Below, one piece after another: positions 25,578-35,227 of a DNA stretch of 64,000 nucleotides. This DNA comes from an uncultured Victivallales bacterium (GTDB lineage Bacteria > Verrucomicrobiota > Lentisphaeria > Victivallales > UBA1829), in NCBI GenBank assembly GCA_944390735.1, contig CALXRL010000015.1:1-64000 (forward strand). Reading direction: 5' to 3'. Each line of letters starts with the position of its first letter. Position 1 is the first letter of the stretch. The position numbers and the translations under genes are program-made. Below the pieces are notes generated by a model, which did not search any database, was not told the DNA's origin, and worked only from the letters and a program-made list of their open reading frames with translations.

Positions 25578-28500
25578 ATGCTGAAACAATGGATTCTTCC
25601 GCTTCTCTTTCTGAGCGGACTGGTACTGCATGGAGAGATCATCCATGAACAGAAATGGGAGACCCCGTTCTCCGGGAAAGAGGTGCTTCTGACCCGGAAC
25701 CGGATCGGAGTGATTCCATCCGGGGAGAGGACTCCCGACGGAGAAAAAACAATCGCGCTGAAGATTCTCTCCAAACCGGACGATCTCTCCTACGCGACGC
25801 AGTTTAATCTCCGCGGGGATGCCGATCTGAAAAAAGGGGACCGTCTCCGTCTCTCCTTCTGGATCAGAGGCTCGGAACCCGGCGACGTTCAGCTGAATAT
25901 CATTCAGGACGGCAAGCCGTGGAAAGGGCTCTCGAACCGGAGCATCCACTCTTTTCGGGTCCGGAAGGAGTGGACGAAAATCCTTCATGAAATCACCGTG
26001 GACCGGGAAATCCGGGAGAAAATCCGCGTTCCGATGTTTATGCTGGGCCGTTATCCGTTGAATGCGGTTCTGCATCTGGGACCGGTCCGGCTGGAACGGG
26101 TCGTCCATCATCTTCCCCTCGCGCTGAATTCACAGTGGATGCTGTATCCCGGCGTCGGCGCGGATGCGGTCGACTGGAACGCATGGAGGACGGCGGACGC
26201 GCTTCCCGCGCAGATCGGCGGGAGCCGGGGCATTCCGGTTACGCTGAAAAACAGCTTTCTGGATCTGGAACCGCTGGCGGGACGCGCAAAGGAGGGAAAG
26301 AGTGCGCTTCTTCTGAACCGTTTTGAAGCAGGTGCGGAAGGGGTCATGCAGATCGGAATCGGAGCGGACTGGTGGTTTGACTTTCTTGTCAACGGGGCAT
26401 CCGTCTACGACACGCTGAAAACGGGGAACATGGTTCATCCGTTTCATGAGAGCAACCATGTTTTCAATTTTCCGGTCCGGCGGGGCACGAATCTTGCGGC
26501 GCTTGTTGTCCGGAGCGGGAGCAGCGGCTGGAAGTTTTTCTGCGGAGCAGTCCCGTTCCGGGAGAAGACCGGCAACATTGTGAAGATCGTCCGCTCACCC
26601 GAATGGCGCCCCGTGAAAATGGATCCGGTGCAATGGGTTTATGTTCAGGCGAAGCGGATTCCGATGCTGGAGGTCAAGCCGGGAACGGCTCTGGATCTTT
26701 CCGGATTTCTCGCAAGGGAGGCGCCCATCGGGAAACTGGGCAGGATTATTGTCAATGCGGAGGGGAAACTGGCGTATGAAAAGGATCCGTCGAGAACGAT
26801 CCGCTTCCGGAGTTTCACCATGGCGCCGGGGTCCTGGCAGAACCATCTTTATGCCATGAGCAAAGAGGAAATCGAAGCGTATGCGGAGGCGATCCGTCTG
26901 CGGGGGTTCAATCTGATCCGCGTTCACTATCCGGACGGCTCTCTGACGGGGAAGAACGGGTATCCGAAAGCGCCGGTCGCGCTTGGAAGTGTTCCTCTCC
27001 CGCGGCGCATGGAGGATCTCCCGATCGACAAGACGTTCGAGGACCGCTGGGATTATTTTGTCGCCTGTCTTCGAAAACGGAACATCTATCTTTTTCCGGA
27101 CATTGTTTCCGCCCGGACCGCGTGGACGGCGGCAACCGTCGATTTCGACTTCAAAACCGGAATGCTCTTCCGCGAGGACTACCGGGACAACTGGCGCGCG
27201 GGATTCCATTACATGATGAAGCATGTCAATGCCTACACCGGCACCCGGATGCTTGATGATCCGATGGTCGTCGGACTCACCCTTCTGAACGAACAGGACA
27301 ACCAGAAAAACTACTGGGAGGAACTGAATCCGCAGTGGAAAAAATATTATCTTTCGGTGCATCCGGGGAGCACCCCGCCGGATCTGAATGCCTCGCTGCT
27401 GGAGAAATCGCAGGAGGCGCGCAGCTGGGTGGAACAGGTGCTGACGGGCATGTCGAAGTTCTACATGGACGAGGTGCGGAAAATCGGCTTCCGGGGAATT
27501 GTCACGAACTGGGATATGTATATGCGCCTGATGGACATTCCGCCGCGTCTTCCCATGACCGCCGTCGCCATGCACACCTATTTTTCCCATCCGAATCTGG
27601 TTCCTCTTCCGGTACGCGGCTATTCCCAGGAACTCCGGAATCTGCGCTGGTTTCGCGGGAAAGGCATCATGACCTCGCAGGAGAGTTCCATCACGGACCG
27701 CAACTCCTACATCGGCCGGGCGGGAGTCAACCGTTTCTTCGACCGTCCGTTTCTGATAACCGAATATTCTCATTCCCCCTACAATTGCCATGTGCACGAG
27801 GCCGGTCTGATGTGGGGAGCTTATGCGGCGCTTCAGGGATGGGACATGCTCACCCAGCATGGAAACACCGTTTCGCTCTGGCACACACCCCTGAACGGCT
27901 TTGTTTTTGAAGGCTCGCTGAGTCCGATGGCCCGGGTGAACGAGGTCATTACCGCGTTCGCCTGGCAGCGAGGCGATGTCGCGGAAGCAAAACACAAACT
28001 GGAGATTGCGATTCCGAAACGCACAATGCAGTCCGCGAACTTCATGAATGCGATCGGCGGCGAATACAGCCGTCTTTTCATGGTCACGAAAATCGGCTGT
28101 TCCTGTGACGGACAGGCATCGGTCCGCGACAGCATCCGGGTTGTGCCCGAACGTTTCGCCCGCACCTACGGCGGCGGCATGTTCGCGGAGATCCGCGAGA
28201 CGATCGGCGGCGACGTCCTCGCCGGAAAACTCGTCGCTCTTCTCCGCTCCCGGAACGTCATCGGAACAGAAAATCCCACCGATCCCGGCCGGGGAATCTA
28301 CCAAAGTGAAACCGGAGAGATCACAACCGACGTTTCCCGGAAAACTCTCACAGTCGTCGCCCCGAAGCTGGAGGGCGCCATCCTCAAGAAGAACCAGACC
28401 GTGAAGCTCAATGCCATGACCATTTCCGAATGTTCGGTTCCGGCCTCCCTGACCGCGATCACGCTGGACTCCGCCCCCTCCCTGCGGGAGAGCCGGCGCA

Positions 28501-28790
28501 TTCTTCTCATTGCCGCCACTATGGCGGTCAGCGAACATACCGTTTTCAGCAACGAGCGTTTTGATGTGGAGATCGACTTCGGAACGTTTCCGCTTCTCTG
28601 GCGGAGCGGCCGGTTCGCCCTCACGCTTCAGAACCGGTCGAAAGAAGCGCCCGCCGTCTACGCGCTGAACCTGGACGGAACCCGGGAGCGGAAACTGGAC
28701 TCGGTTTTCCGGAACGGAACATTGTCCCTGGCATTCGACACCTCCCGTTTCGAATACGGGACTCCGTTCTTTGAAATTGTCTATCCCTGA
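25578..28790 (+). CDS. Large secreted clan GH-A-like glycosidase (module 3)
   Basis: 1070 residues with a signal peptide (MLKQWILPLLFLSGLVLHG). A CBM4/9-like jelly roll at about 20-175 (RLRLSFWIRGSEPGDVQLNIIQDGKPW) is followed by a beta-sandwich with GIGADWWFDFLVNG near 262, the shared LDLSGFLAREAPIGKLGR block and a TIM barrel of about 410-830. Candidate catalytic residues are Glu near 572 (LTLLNEQ) and Glu near 729 (FLITEYS). GGAGG precedes ATG 25578. It is a paralogue of the enzymes at 4870 and 45467. Substrate unknown. Confidence 0.77.
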   Translation: MLKQWILPLLFLSGLVLHGEIIHEQKWETPFSGKEVLLTRNRIGVIPSGERTPDGEKTIALKILSKPDDLSYATQFNLRGDADLKKGDRLRLSFWIRGSEPGDVQLNIIQDGKPWKGLSNRSIHSFRVRKEWTKILHEITVDREIREKIRVPMFMLGRYPLNAVLHLGPVRLERVVHHLPLALNSQWMLYPGVGADAVDWNAWRTADALPAQIGGSRGIPVTLKNSFLDLEPLAGRAKEGKSALLLNRFEAGAEGVMQIGIGADWWFDFLVNGASVYDTLKTGNMVHPFHESNHVFNFPVRRGTNLAALVVRSGSSGWKFFCGAVPFREKTGNIVKIVRSPEWRPVKMDPVQWVYVQAKRIPMLEVKPGTALDLSGFLAREAPIGKLGRIIVNAEGKLAYEKDPSRTIRFRSFTMAPGSWQNHLYAMSKEEIEAYAEAIRLRGFNLIRVHYPDGSLTGKNGYPKAPVALGSVPLPRRMEDLPIDKTFEDRWDYFVACLRKRNIYLFPDIVSARTAWTAATVDFDFKTGMLFREDYRDNWRAGFHYMMKHVNAYTGTRMLDDPMVVGLTLLNEQDNQKNYWEELNPQWKKYYLSVHPGSTPPDLNASLLEKSQEARSWVEQVLTGMSKFYMDEVRKIGFRGIVTNWDMYMRLMDIPPRLPMTAVAMHTYFSHPNLVPLPVRGYSQELRNLRWFRGKGIMTSQESSITDRNSYIGRAGVNRFFDRPFLITEYSHSPYNCHVHEAGLMWGAYAALQGWDMLTQHGNTVSLWHTPLNGFVFEGSLSPMARVNEVITAFAWQRGDVAEAKHKLEIAIPKRTMQSANFMNAIGGEYSRLFMVTKIGCSCDGQASVRDSIRVVPERFARTYGGGMFAEIRETIGGDVLAGKLVALLRSRNVIGTENPTDPGRGIYQSETGEITTDVSRKTLTVVAPKLEGAILKKNQTVKLNAMTISECSVPASLTAITLDSAPSLRESRRILLIAATMAVSEHTVFSNERFDVEIDFGTFPLLWRSGRFALTLQNRSKEAPAVYALNLDGTRERKLDSVFRNGTLSLAFDTSRFEYGTPFFEIVYP

Positions 28791-28831
28791 CGCGCCCTCT
28801 CCCGCCTGCCGGGATCACCGGAAATCCCCCT

Positions 28832-29917
28832 CTACCAGTGACGGACCGGAAGGCCGAGAAGCTCCGAGATCCGGTCGCGGATCGGATGCACCGGATGCGT
28901 GGATATCACTTTGTTTTTCGTGAATCCCACCGCAATGCCGGAAGTCCGGTCCGCAAACCCTTCCGCTCCGAGCGCGCCCCCATGGCCGAAGAGGGCTCCC
29001 GGATTGTCCGCCGGTCCGCAGAGCGCATATCCGAGCCCGAACTTCTCCCAGGTTCCCTCCGGCGGAACGGGATCCTCCGGCGCGCGGCGCAGAACAGCGG
29101 CATCCGCCACCGTTTCCGGCCGGAGAAGCCGGACTCCGTCCACCTCGCCGAGAAGCGCGGCATAGTGCCGGGCAATCGAACTGGCGTTCGCACATCCGTT
29201 CGCCGAAGGAAGGAAACCGTGACGAATCACCGGATTGTGCATGAAATCCGTGTGCCAGGAGCGGCCTTCCTTCACCGAAGAGACATCAACCGGAACAAAA
29301 CGGCGGTCCGCCTCCTCCGAGGTCCCGAAAAAGAAGCTGTCCAGCTGCAGCGGCTCCAGGACCTCCTCCCGGATGATCTGTGAAAACGGACGCCCGTCCG
29401 CACGGTGCGCCGTCTCCCCGAGCAGCCATGCGTAGGTGATCGGATGATACCGGCATTTCCCTCCCGGCGGCCATGCCGGGGTTCTCTTCTCCATGCGCCG
29501 GCACATCAGCTCCCAGTCGGCAAGTTCTTCGATTCTGCCGTATTCGGGCAGCTCAAACAGCGCTTCCCGATGCGTCAGAATATCCCGGACACGAATGTTC
29601 TCCTTTCCGCAGCAGCCGAACTCCGGCCAGAGATCCGCCACACGCGTGTCGCAGGAAATTTTTCCCTTCTCCCTCAAACGATGAAACGCGGTCGCCATGA
29701 TTCCCTTCCCGACGGAAAAGACCGGAAAAAGACTTTGCTCATCAATTTTCACGCTCCGCTCCGGCGTCGTATAGCCGGAGACCAGAGAAAGAACCTGTTG
29801 ACCGTTCCAGTAAATTGCCAGCTGACAGCCGCACTCCTCCCCGGATTCCGTTGCGGCATCCATCAGCGCCTGAAGACGCATTTCCAACTTTTTCCAGTCC
29901 CATGGACTCTGTTTCAT
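28832..29917 (-). CDS. Beta-lactamase-fold serine hydrolase (class C/EstB-like)
   Basis: 361 residues, no signal peptide. The SxxK nucleophile motif is in FPVFSVGKGIMATAFH near residue 63. A Tyr-based second motif (CRYHPITYAWLLGE) and a late HGGALG (KTG-box equivalent) complete the fold. Such proteins are usually esterases or peptidases rather than true beta-lactamases, more so when cytoplasmic. AGGAG lies eight bases before the ATG. It is the last gene of the minus-strand run beginning at 36997 and starts 34 bases after the ankyrin lipoprotein gene. Confidence 0.82.
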   Translation of the reverse strand: MKQSPWDWKKLEMRLQALMDAATESGEECGCQLAIYWNGQQVLSLVSGYTTPERSVKIDEQSLFPVFSVGKGIMATAFHRLREKGKISCDTRVADLWPEFGCCGKENIRVRDILTHREALFELPEYGRIEELADWELMCRRMEKRTPAWPPGGKCRYHPITYAWLLGETAHRADGRPFSQIIREEVLEPLQLDSFFFGTSEEADRRFVPVDVSSVKEGRSWHTDFMHNPVIRHGFLPSANGCANASSIARHYAALLGEVDGVRLLRPETVADAAVLRRAPEDPVPPEGTWEKFGLGYALCGPADNPGALFGHGGALGAEGFADRTSGIAVGFTKNKVISTHPVHPIRDRISELLGLPVRHW

Positions 29918-29951
29918 CCTGCACTCTCCTTTTTCCGTCATCGCGGGAGAC

Positions 29952-31025
29952 TCACGGTTTTGCGGCGGCGCGCTTCCGCTCCCGAACCCGCTTCCAGGCG
30001 GAGGTGATGGCTTTGCGTGTGGCGGTGTCATTGGCATAATCCAGCGCGGTTTTCCCCTCGTTGCTGAGGACGGAGAGATCGGATCCGCTCTCCACAAGAT
30101 AGGCCGCAATCTCGGGCCGTTTGTTGATGGCCGCCCAGATCAGAGGAGTATAGCCCTTGTCAATCGCTCCGTTGCGGGCGAGGAACTTGTACACGCCTTC
30201 CACATTGACCATTTTTGTGGCGCGGAATGCCGCCGGCAGGGTCTGATTGAGTCGGACACCGTGTGTCGTCAGGTACTTTACCCAGTCCATCCGGTTGTTT
30301 TCGATGGCCACGCGCATGGCGATCTGCCCGAGCGCCTGACGGTTCGCCGGAGAAAAATCCCCGATATGCTTCATCAGATACTCCACCGTTTCCGGCTGTC
30401 CCTGCTTCATGGCGGCCAGCAGAGGCGAACGCATCAGATCAATCTCCTCCGGTTCGGTCAAAGGGATGTTCCGTTCCACGCAGAGCTCCAGCAGAGGAAC
30501 CGCGTTGACCGGAGCTATCGCGGCATAGCAGAGAATTCCCCGGCCGAACTCATCCTTGCATGTCGGATCGGCATTCGCGGCAAGAAGGAGCCGCACATTT
30601 TCAATTCGTCCGAGACGCGCGGCCTCCAGAATCGGCGTGCGCAGATATTTGCCGACCGCGTTCGGATTCGCATGATGCTTCAGAAGCAGTTCCACGACAT
30701 CGGTTTTCCGGGAGGCGACCGCGGCATGAAGCGCCGTATCGCCTCTGGCGTCGGTGATGTTCACATCCGCTCCGTTCCGGAGCAGCGCTTCCATAAGATC
30801 CGGCCGCTGAAGCATGGCGGCGACCAGCAGAACCGGAGTCCCGCCCCGTCCCCGGGTATCCGGGTCCGCCTTCCGGGACAGCGCGCTCTTCACCATCGCC
30901 GGATTGGAGTGCCGGACCGCGAACTCCAGACGGATATCCTCCCGACTCGGCTGCTTCGGTTCCGGCGGCGCAGCACAGGCGGCCAGAAACAGAAGAGGAA
31001 ACAGAACGGTCATCACTCGGTACAT
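29952..31025 (-). CDS. Ankyrin-repeat lipoprotein
   Basis: 357 residues with a lipoprotein signal (MYRVMTVLFPLLFLAAC, Cys17). At least seven ankyrin-type units follow, e.g. RGGTPVLLVAAMLQRPDLMEALLRNGADVNI, GDTALHAAVASRKTDVVELLLKHHANPN and KGYTPLIWAAINKRPEIAAYLVESGSDL. Ankyrin arrays bind partner proteins; the partner is unknown. A basic C-terminus (KRVRERKRAAAKP) follows. AAGGAG lies eight bases before the ATG, which overlaps the rlmN 3' end by 13 bases. Confidence 0.85.
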   Translation of the reverse strand: MYRVMTVLFPLLFLAACAAPPEPKQPSREDIRLEFAVRHSNPAMVKSALSRKADPDTRGRGGTPVLLVAAMLQRPDLMEALLRNGADVNITDARGDTALHAAVASRKTDVVELLLKHHANPNAVGKYLRTPILEAARLGRIENVRLLLAANADPTCKDEFGRGILCYAAIAPVNAVPLLELCVERNIPLTEPEEIDLMRSPLLAAMKQGQPETVEYLMKHIGDFSPANRQALGQIAMRVAIENNRMDWVKYLTTHGVRLNQTLPAAFRATKMVNVEGVYKFLARNGAIDKGYTPLIWAAINKRPEIAAYLVESGSDLSVLSNEGKTALDYANDTATRKAITSAWKRVRERKRAAAKP

Positions 31026-32083
31026 GACTGCTTCTCCTTGATTACAGTTGCGCGAAGCTGTCCGCAGGCGGCGGAGGAGTCCGCGCCCTTTTCCACGCGG
31101 ATCGTCACTTTGGCTCTGGCGGCCTTCAGCGCGTTTTCAAATCGTTTGATCGTCTCCTTCGAGGGCCGGGTGAAGGCCCCCTTGGCCTTGTTGTAGGGAA
31201 TCAGATTGATTTTGGCGTCGGCCTCCCTGGCCAGTTTCGCCAGTTTGACCGCCTGCTCCACGGAGTCGTTGATGGAGTCCAGAAGGACGTATTCAAAGGT
31301 CAGAAGACGATGCGTCGCCTCCCGGTGCATTTTGCACGCCTGAAGAATGTCCCGGATGTCGCGCCGGAAACGGGTCGGGATCAGCAGGGCGCGGGTCTTG
31401 TCGTCGGGCGCATGCAGCGACACCGCCAGATTCCACTGGCGTCCGTGCAGGGCAAGCTGTTTGATGCCGGGCGTCCATCCGCTGGTCGAGATCGTGACGC
31501 GCCGGGCCGCAAGCGCCACCCGGTCCGGATCGCAGATGCGCTCCAGCGCCGCAATCAGATTGTCCAGATTCAGAAGTGGTTCACCGATCCCCATGATGAC
31601 CACATTGTCCGGAAGAGAACCGATCTGACGGCAGGCGGCGAAAAACTGCTCCACGATTTCCCCCGCGTCAAGATTCCGCGTGAAGCCGTCCGCGCCGCTG
31701 GAGCAGAAGGCGCAGCGGACCGGACAGCCGACCTGCGTGCTGAGACAGAACGTCATTCGTCCGTCATTTGCCGGAATGAGCGCGCATTCGATCCATTCTC
31801 CGTCATGGAGAGCCAGCAGCAGCTTTTTCGCTCCGTCCGACGATTCCTGCACCCGTTCCACTTTGACGGTATCGCAGAGAAAGCCCTCCCGCAGAGCCGC
31901 CTGCGCTTTTTTTGACAGATCCGTCATTTCGTCCGGATTGACGGTCCATCGTTTGGAGACCCAGCGTTCGATCTGTCTGGCCCGATAGGATTCAATGTGG
32001 TTCTCCGCGGCAAAACGCGTCAGTTCGTCAACGGACGCCATGCTCAGATACGGTTTTTCCGGTTTCGTTTCCCTGTTCGTCAT
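31013..32083 (-). CDS. rlmN: Dual-specificity RNA methyltransferase RlmN
   Basis: A radical SAM enzyme that methylates C2 of A2503 in 23S rRNA and A37 in some tRNAs. The 356 residues include the cluster motif CPVRCAFC (near residue 114), GIGEPLLN, the substrate-binding VTISTSG and NLAVSLHAP strands, and a late Ala-Cys-Gly (SSAACGQL), the catalytic cysteine region. I chose the ATG at 32083 with AGGGA eight bases upstream; this overlaps the preceding gene by 56 bases. An internal ATG at 32041 would reduce the overlap. Confidence 0.93.
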   Translation of the reverse strand: MTNRETKPEKPYLSMASVDELTRFAAENHIESYRARQIERWVSKRWTVNPDEMTDLSKKAQAALREGFLCDTVKVERVQESSDGAKKLLLALHDGEWIECALIPANDGRMTFCLSTQVGCPVRCAFCSSGADGFTRNLDAGEIVEQFFAACRQIGSLPDNVVIMGIGEPLLNLDNLIAALERICDPDRVALAARRVTISTSGWTPGIKQLALHGRQWNLAVSLHAPDDKTRALLIPTRFRRDIRDILQACKMHREATHRLLTFEYVLLDSINDSVEQAVKLAKLAREADAKINLIPYNKAKGAFTRPSKETIKRFENALKAARAKVTIRVEKGADSSAACGQLRATVIKEKQSCTE

Positions 32084-33704
32084 TTTCGCTGTCCCTGAGT
32101 TCGCCTCTCCATAAGGCAAGGCGTTGGTTTCTGTATTCCCTGTTGAGGAGGCTCTTCCACGACCGGTCCGGTACCGAGGGCACCTCCGGCGCAAGAACAT
32201 AAATCACTTTTTCATTCACGGGCAGTTCCGAGGCGTTTTTCACCGTCACGATCCGTCCCCCCATGTAGTGGCACTCGGGATAAAGCCCGGCAAGCGTATT
32301 GTATTTGTAAACCGTCAGACCGTCCGTCCGCCCCCCGAGCGCCCTGCGCAGTTCCAATCCCATGTCGCGTCTCGTGTGCAGCGCCGCCTTGTAGGGCACC
32401 ACCGCACCCCAGTAAAGAAGAATAAACGACGTAAACACCAGAAGTCCCAGTTTCCAGAGCGCAATCCCCTTTCGCGCCACCGCAAGAGAAAGCACCGACA
32501 GCAGAATCGACGATCCGCAGTAGACCGTCCCGAACAGAAACAGAAACGGTTCCTTCCGGTAGTCCGGATCGCGCGTCAGCGGCAGCTTCTCCAGAAGCTC
32601 CGCCGGAAGCAGCCAGAACAGCAGCGCCGCTATCCCGCAGATCAGCGCCGCAACCCCCGCCAGTTTGAACAGAAGAAGATACCGCGCCCCGTAGCGGCGG
32701 ACCGCAATCCAGTAGTTCAGCCCGATCAGAACCGCCAGCGGCGGAACCAGACATACAATGTCGCGCCCCTCCGTCTCCGGCGAAAACCAGAGAATGCAGA
32801 ACAGAACCACAAACAACGTCCGAAGATATTTCCCCAGAAGCGGATTCCTGTCCAGCTGGATGATCGCCGGACAGAACGGCGCCCACGCAAAAATGCTCCA
32901 CGGCAGAAGCCGGAAGGCCGCCTCAAACGGAAAAACCAGCAGCTGAACCAGATACGTCCCCGTTCCTTCCGGCGATGCGTAATCCGGACGGAACGCCCCC
33001 GCAAATCCCGCGTGCCATCGCGGAAGACCCCATGCCAGAATGAAAAAAAGAATCAGTCCGACTCCGAACACAAATCCCGGCCCCCTCGGTTTGGTCCGGA
33101 GCGTCAGGGGACGGCGCAGAAAAAGCAGCGGCACCACCGCCATGAAAAGTCCCTGCCATCCGGCCGTGTAAAACAGCAGTCCCGCCACCAGTCCGCTGGC
33201 CAGCCACGCGAGCCCCCACTCCCCCCGCCAGGCCCCCAGGTCAAACCAGATCAGCCAGCAGGCAAAAATCCCGAGGGACGTCAGAAGAATCGGATTGCCC
33301 TCCAGCCCCTTGTCAATGACAATCATACTGGACATCATCACCGCGGCTCCCGCCGCGGCCGCCTGCCGGCCCGACGCCCGGTAGCAGCAGAGCCACACAA
33401 TCGAAATCAGCACCGCCAGCGCAATCACCGGAACAATCCGGAGACTGAACTCCATCCCGACTCCGCAGGAATGAATGATCTTCACAATCAGCGGATAGAG
33501 CGGAAACACCCCGGAGGCATTCTCTCCATGCAGCGTCAGAAGCGGCGGAAACGAGGCGATCTCGCGCACCATTGCCGCGAACGTCCCCTCGTTCCAGTAA
33601 AGCGACCGCAGTTCCAGCGCCCAGGGAGAGACCGTCACAAGGAACACGCCCGCCAGAATCAGAACCGTTGCCGGAATGCCGGTCTTTTTCTCTTCATAAA
33701 TCAT
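32028..33704 (-). CDS. Multi-pass membrane glycosyltransferase, ArnT/PMT-like
   Basis: 558 residues with about eleven predicted membrane segments and a soluble C-terminus. The first loop has the acidic motif LYWNEGTFAAMVREIASFPPLLTLHGENASGVFPLYPLI, as in GT83/GT39 enzymes that use polyprenyl-phosphate sugars as donors (Glu of NEGTF as catalytic candidate). Such enzymes decorate lipid A or proteins; the acceptor is not known. It follows the chagasin-like gene by 55 bases and precedes rlmN with an overlap. LPS modification fits the neighbouring hldD. Confidence 0.78.
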   Translation of the reverse strand: MIYEEKKTGIPATVLILAGVFLVTVSPWALELRSLYWNEGTFAAMVREIASFPPLLTLHGENASGVFPLYPLIVKIIHSCGVGMEFSLRIVPVIALAVLISIVWLCCYRASGRQAAAAGAAVMMSSMIVIDKGLEGNPILLTSLGIFACWLIWFDLGAWRGEWGLAWLASGLVAGLLFYTAGWQGLFMAVVPLLFLRRPLTLRTKPRGPGFVFGVGLILFFILAWGLPRWHAGFAGAFRPDYASPEGTGTYLVQLLVFPFEAAFRLLPWSIFAWAPFCPAIIQLDRNPLLGKYLRTLFVVLFCILWFSPETEGRDIVCLVPPLAVLIGLNYWIAVRRYGARYLLLFKLAGVAALICGIAALLFWLLPAELLEKLPLTRDPDYRKEPFLFLFGTVYCGSSILLSVLSLAVARKGIALWKLGLLVFTSFILLYWGAVVPYKAALHTRRDMGLELRRALGGRTDGLTVYKYNTLAGLYPECHYMGGRIVTVKNASELPVNEKVIYVLAPEVPSVPDRSWKSLLNREYRNQRLALWRGELRDSENDEQGNETGKTVSEHGVR

Positions 33705-33759
33705 GATTGCTTCCCGATTTCCGCCCTGTTTTATCCGTCGGCGAACCCGACCGCTTCCA

Positions 33760-34248
33760 TCAGCGGTATTCCACCTGGCCTTTGGAGCCGACGCGCCGGG
33801 TGCCGTCGCGTCCGCCCTCCTCTTCAAACATGGATTCTCCCGTGGCCCGGAGCAGAACGCCGAACGTCTTCCGCGGAGCCTTGTCCCCTTCCCACGGCCT
33901 CCGGTACTCCATCTTGATTCCCGCCTCCCCCGGCCCCGTCACCACATAAGTGAAGAGCTTCGCCGCGGGAGCGCCGCTGACAAATGGCTCCGTTTCCGAC
34001 TCCTTCAGCGGAACATACCGGTTGTCCACCTCCCGGACCACCCGGTCGTTCGGAACGCTGGTCATCCAGAGATATCCCGTCGTCGGATTCGCCTCCAGAC
34101 GGATGGCGATCCGGTCCCCCGTCTTCACATCAATGACAGAACCGGAATCCCGTTCCGTCAGGACCAGCGTCTTCGGAGAAAACATGCTGCACGATGCACA
34201 GAAGAACAGCAGCGGAAGCACCAGAAAATTCACAGCGAAAATGCGCAT
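33760..34248 (-). CDS. Chagasin-family cysteine peptidase inhibitor lipoprotein
   Basis: 162 residues with a lipobox (LPLLFFCASC, Cys20). The three inhibitory loops of chagasin (MEROPS I42) are present: NPTTGYLW near 54, a GAPAAKLFTYVVTGPGEAGIK central loop and YRRPWE near 119. These block papain-type peptidases. An outer-membrane-anchored form could protect surface proteins from host or neighbour proteases (inference). It starts one base after the hldD stop, so it is co-expressed with it. Confidence 0.88.
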   Translation of the reverse strand: MRIFAVNFLVLPLLFFCASCSMFSPKTLVLTERDSGSVIDVKTGDRIAIRLEANPTTGYLWMTSVPNDRVVREVDNRYVPLKESETEPFVSGAPAAKLFTYVVTGPGEAGIKMEYRRPWEGDKAPRKTFGVLLRATGESMFEEEGGRDGTRRVGSKGQVEYR

Positions 34249-34249
34249 C

Positions 34250-35218
34250 TCACACCCTCTCCGGAATCAGATGGTTCCGGACATAGTCGCCAATGGTCTC
34301 AGAAAGAGGACGCGCAGCAAGACCGGTATTCAGCGCATGGAACTTCGTCATATCCGCACAGGTGTAATACTGATATTTGCCTTTCAGGGTCTCCGGCATG
34401 TCGATGTATTCGATCTCGGGCGTTCTGCCGAGCGCGCGGAACACTTCCGTCACCAGCTCGTTCCACGTTTCCGCGCGCCCGCTGCCGATGTTGTAAACGC
34501 CTTTGGCGTTGAGACGCATCAAAGCCAGAATCATCTGCGCAACATCCTTGACATAGATGAAATCGCGCTTCTGTTCGCCGTCGGCATATTCGGGCCGGTC
34601 GGATTTGAACAGCTTGACCTTTCCGCTCTCCGTGATCTGTTCAAACGCGCGAAGGACCATGCTGCGCATTCCGCCCTTGTGCTTCTCGTTGGGCCCGAAC
34701 ACGTTGGTAAACTTCATCCCGGTGATGGACCCCAGCAGTCCGCGCCGTTTCGCCCAGAGATCGAACATCAGCTTCGAGTATCCGTACATGTTCAGGGGAC
34801 GGAGCTGATCCATCGCCTCCTCATCATCCACATAGCCGTGCTCGCCGCCGCCGTAGGTCGCCGCGCTGGAGGCGTACAGAAAACGGATCTGGTTCCGGAC
34901 CGCAAATTCGGCAAGCTCCTTGGTCACATTGAAATTGTTGTCCGCCAGATAGGAGGCGTCGCGCTCCGTTGTGGAGGAACAGGCGCCCATGTGGATGATC
35001 GCCTCCACGCCGCTGTCCCGGAAAAGCCCCTCGTTCAGACGGCGGCGGAACAGATCCTTCTCCAGATAATCCGAAAATTTCAAAGACCGCAGATTCTTCC
35101 ATTTCTCGGTTGTCCCCAGATGATCCACGGCAAGAATATCGGTCTCTCCCTGCTGATTCAGGGCGGAAACCACAGCACCGCCGATCAGTCCGGCGGCTCC
35201 GGTTACAATGTACTTCAT
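34250..35218 (-). CDS. hldD: ADP-L-glycero-D-manno-heptose 6-epimerase
   Basis: An NADP-dependent epimerase making the heptose donor for the LPS inner core. The 322 residues show the Rossmann start MKYIVTGAAGLIGGAVV, HMGACSSTTERDASYLADNNF, the SSAATYG and YGYSK catalytic elements, FTNVFGPNEKHKGGMRSMVLRAFEQI and FKSDRPEYADGEQKRDFIYVKD. All are family-typical. GAGGTGAAACG precedes the ATG. It supports a Gram-negative envelope with heptosylated LPS. Other heptose genes are not in the window. Confidence 0.96.
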   Translation of the reverse strand: MKYIVTGAAGLIGGAVVSALNQQGETDILAVDHLGTTEKWKNLRSLKFSDYLEKDLFRRRLNEGLFRDSGVEAIIHMGACSSTTERDASYLADNNFNVTKELAEFAVRNQIRFLYASSAATYGGGEHGYVDDEEAMDQLRPLNMYGYSKLMFDLWAKRRGLLGSITGMKFTNVFGPNEKHKGGMRSMVLRAFEQITESGKVKLFKSDRPEYADGEQKRDFIYVKDVAQMILALMRLNAKGVYNIGSGRAETWNELVTEVFRALGRTPEIEYIDMPETLKGKYQYYTCADMTKFHALNTGLAARPLSETIGDYVRNHLIPERV

Positions 35219-35227
35219 CGTTTCACC

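Noticed and set aside
26595..28538. 647-codon open frame antisense to the module 3 glycosidase
   Set aside because: Same reasons: shadow of a signal-peptide-bearing enzyme gene, low-complexity composition.
28832..29917. True beta-lactamase
   Set aside because: No signal peptide and an esterase-like motif set; better described as a beta-lactamase-fold hydrolase.
31013..32083. EpmB (lysine 2,3-aminomutase) partner for EpmA
   Set aside because: The radical SAM motif CPVRCAFC and VTISTSG/NLAVSLHAP blocks are those of RlmN.
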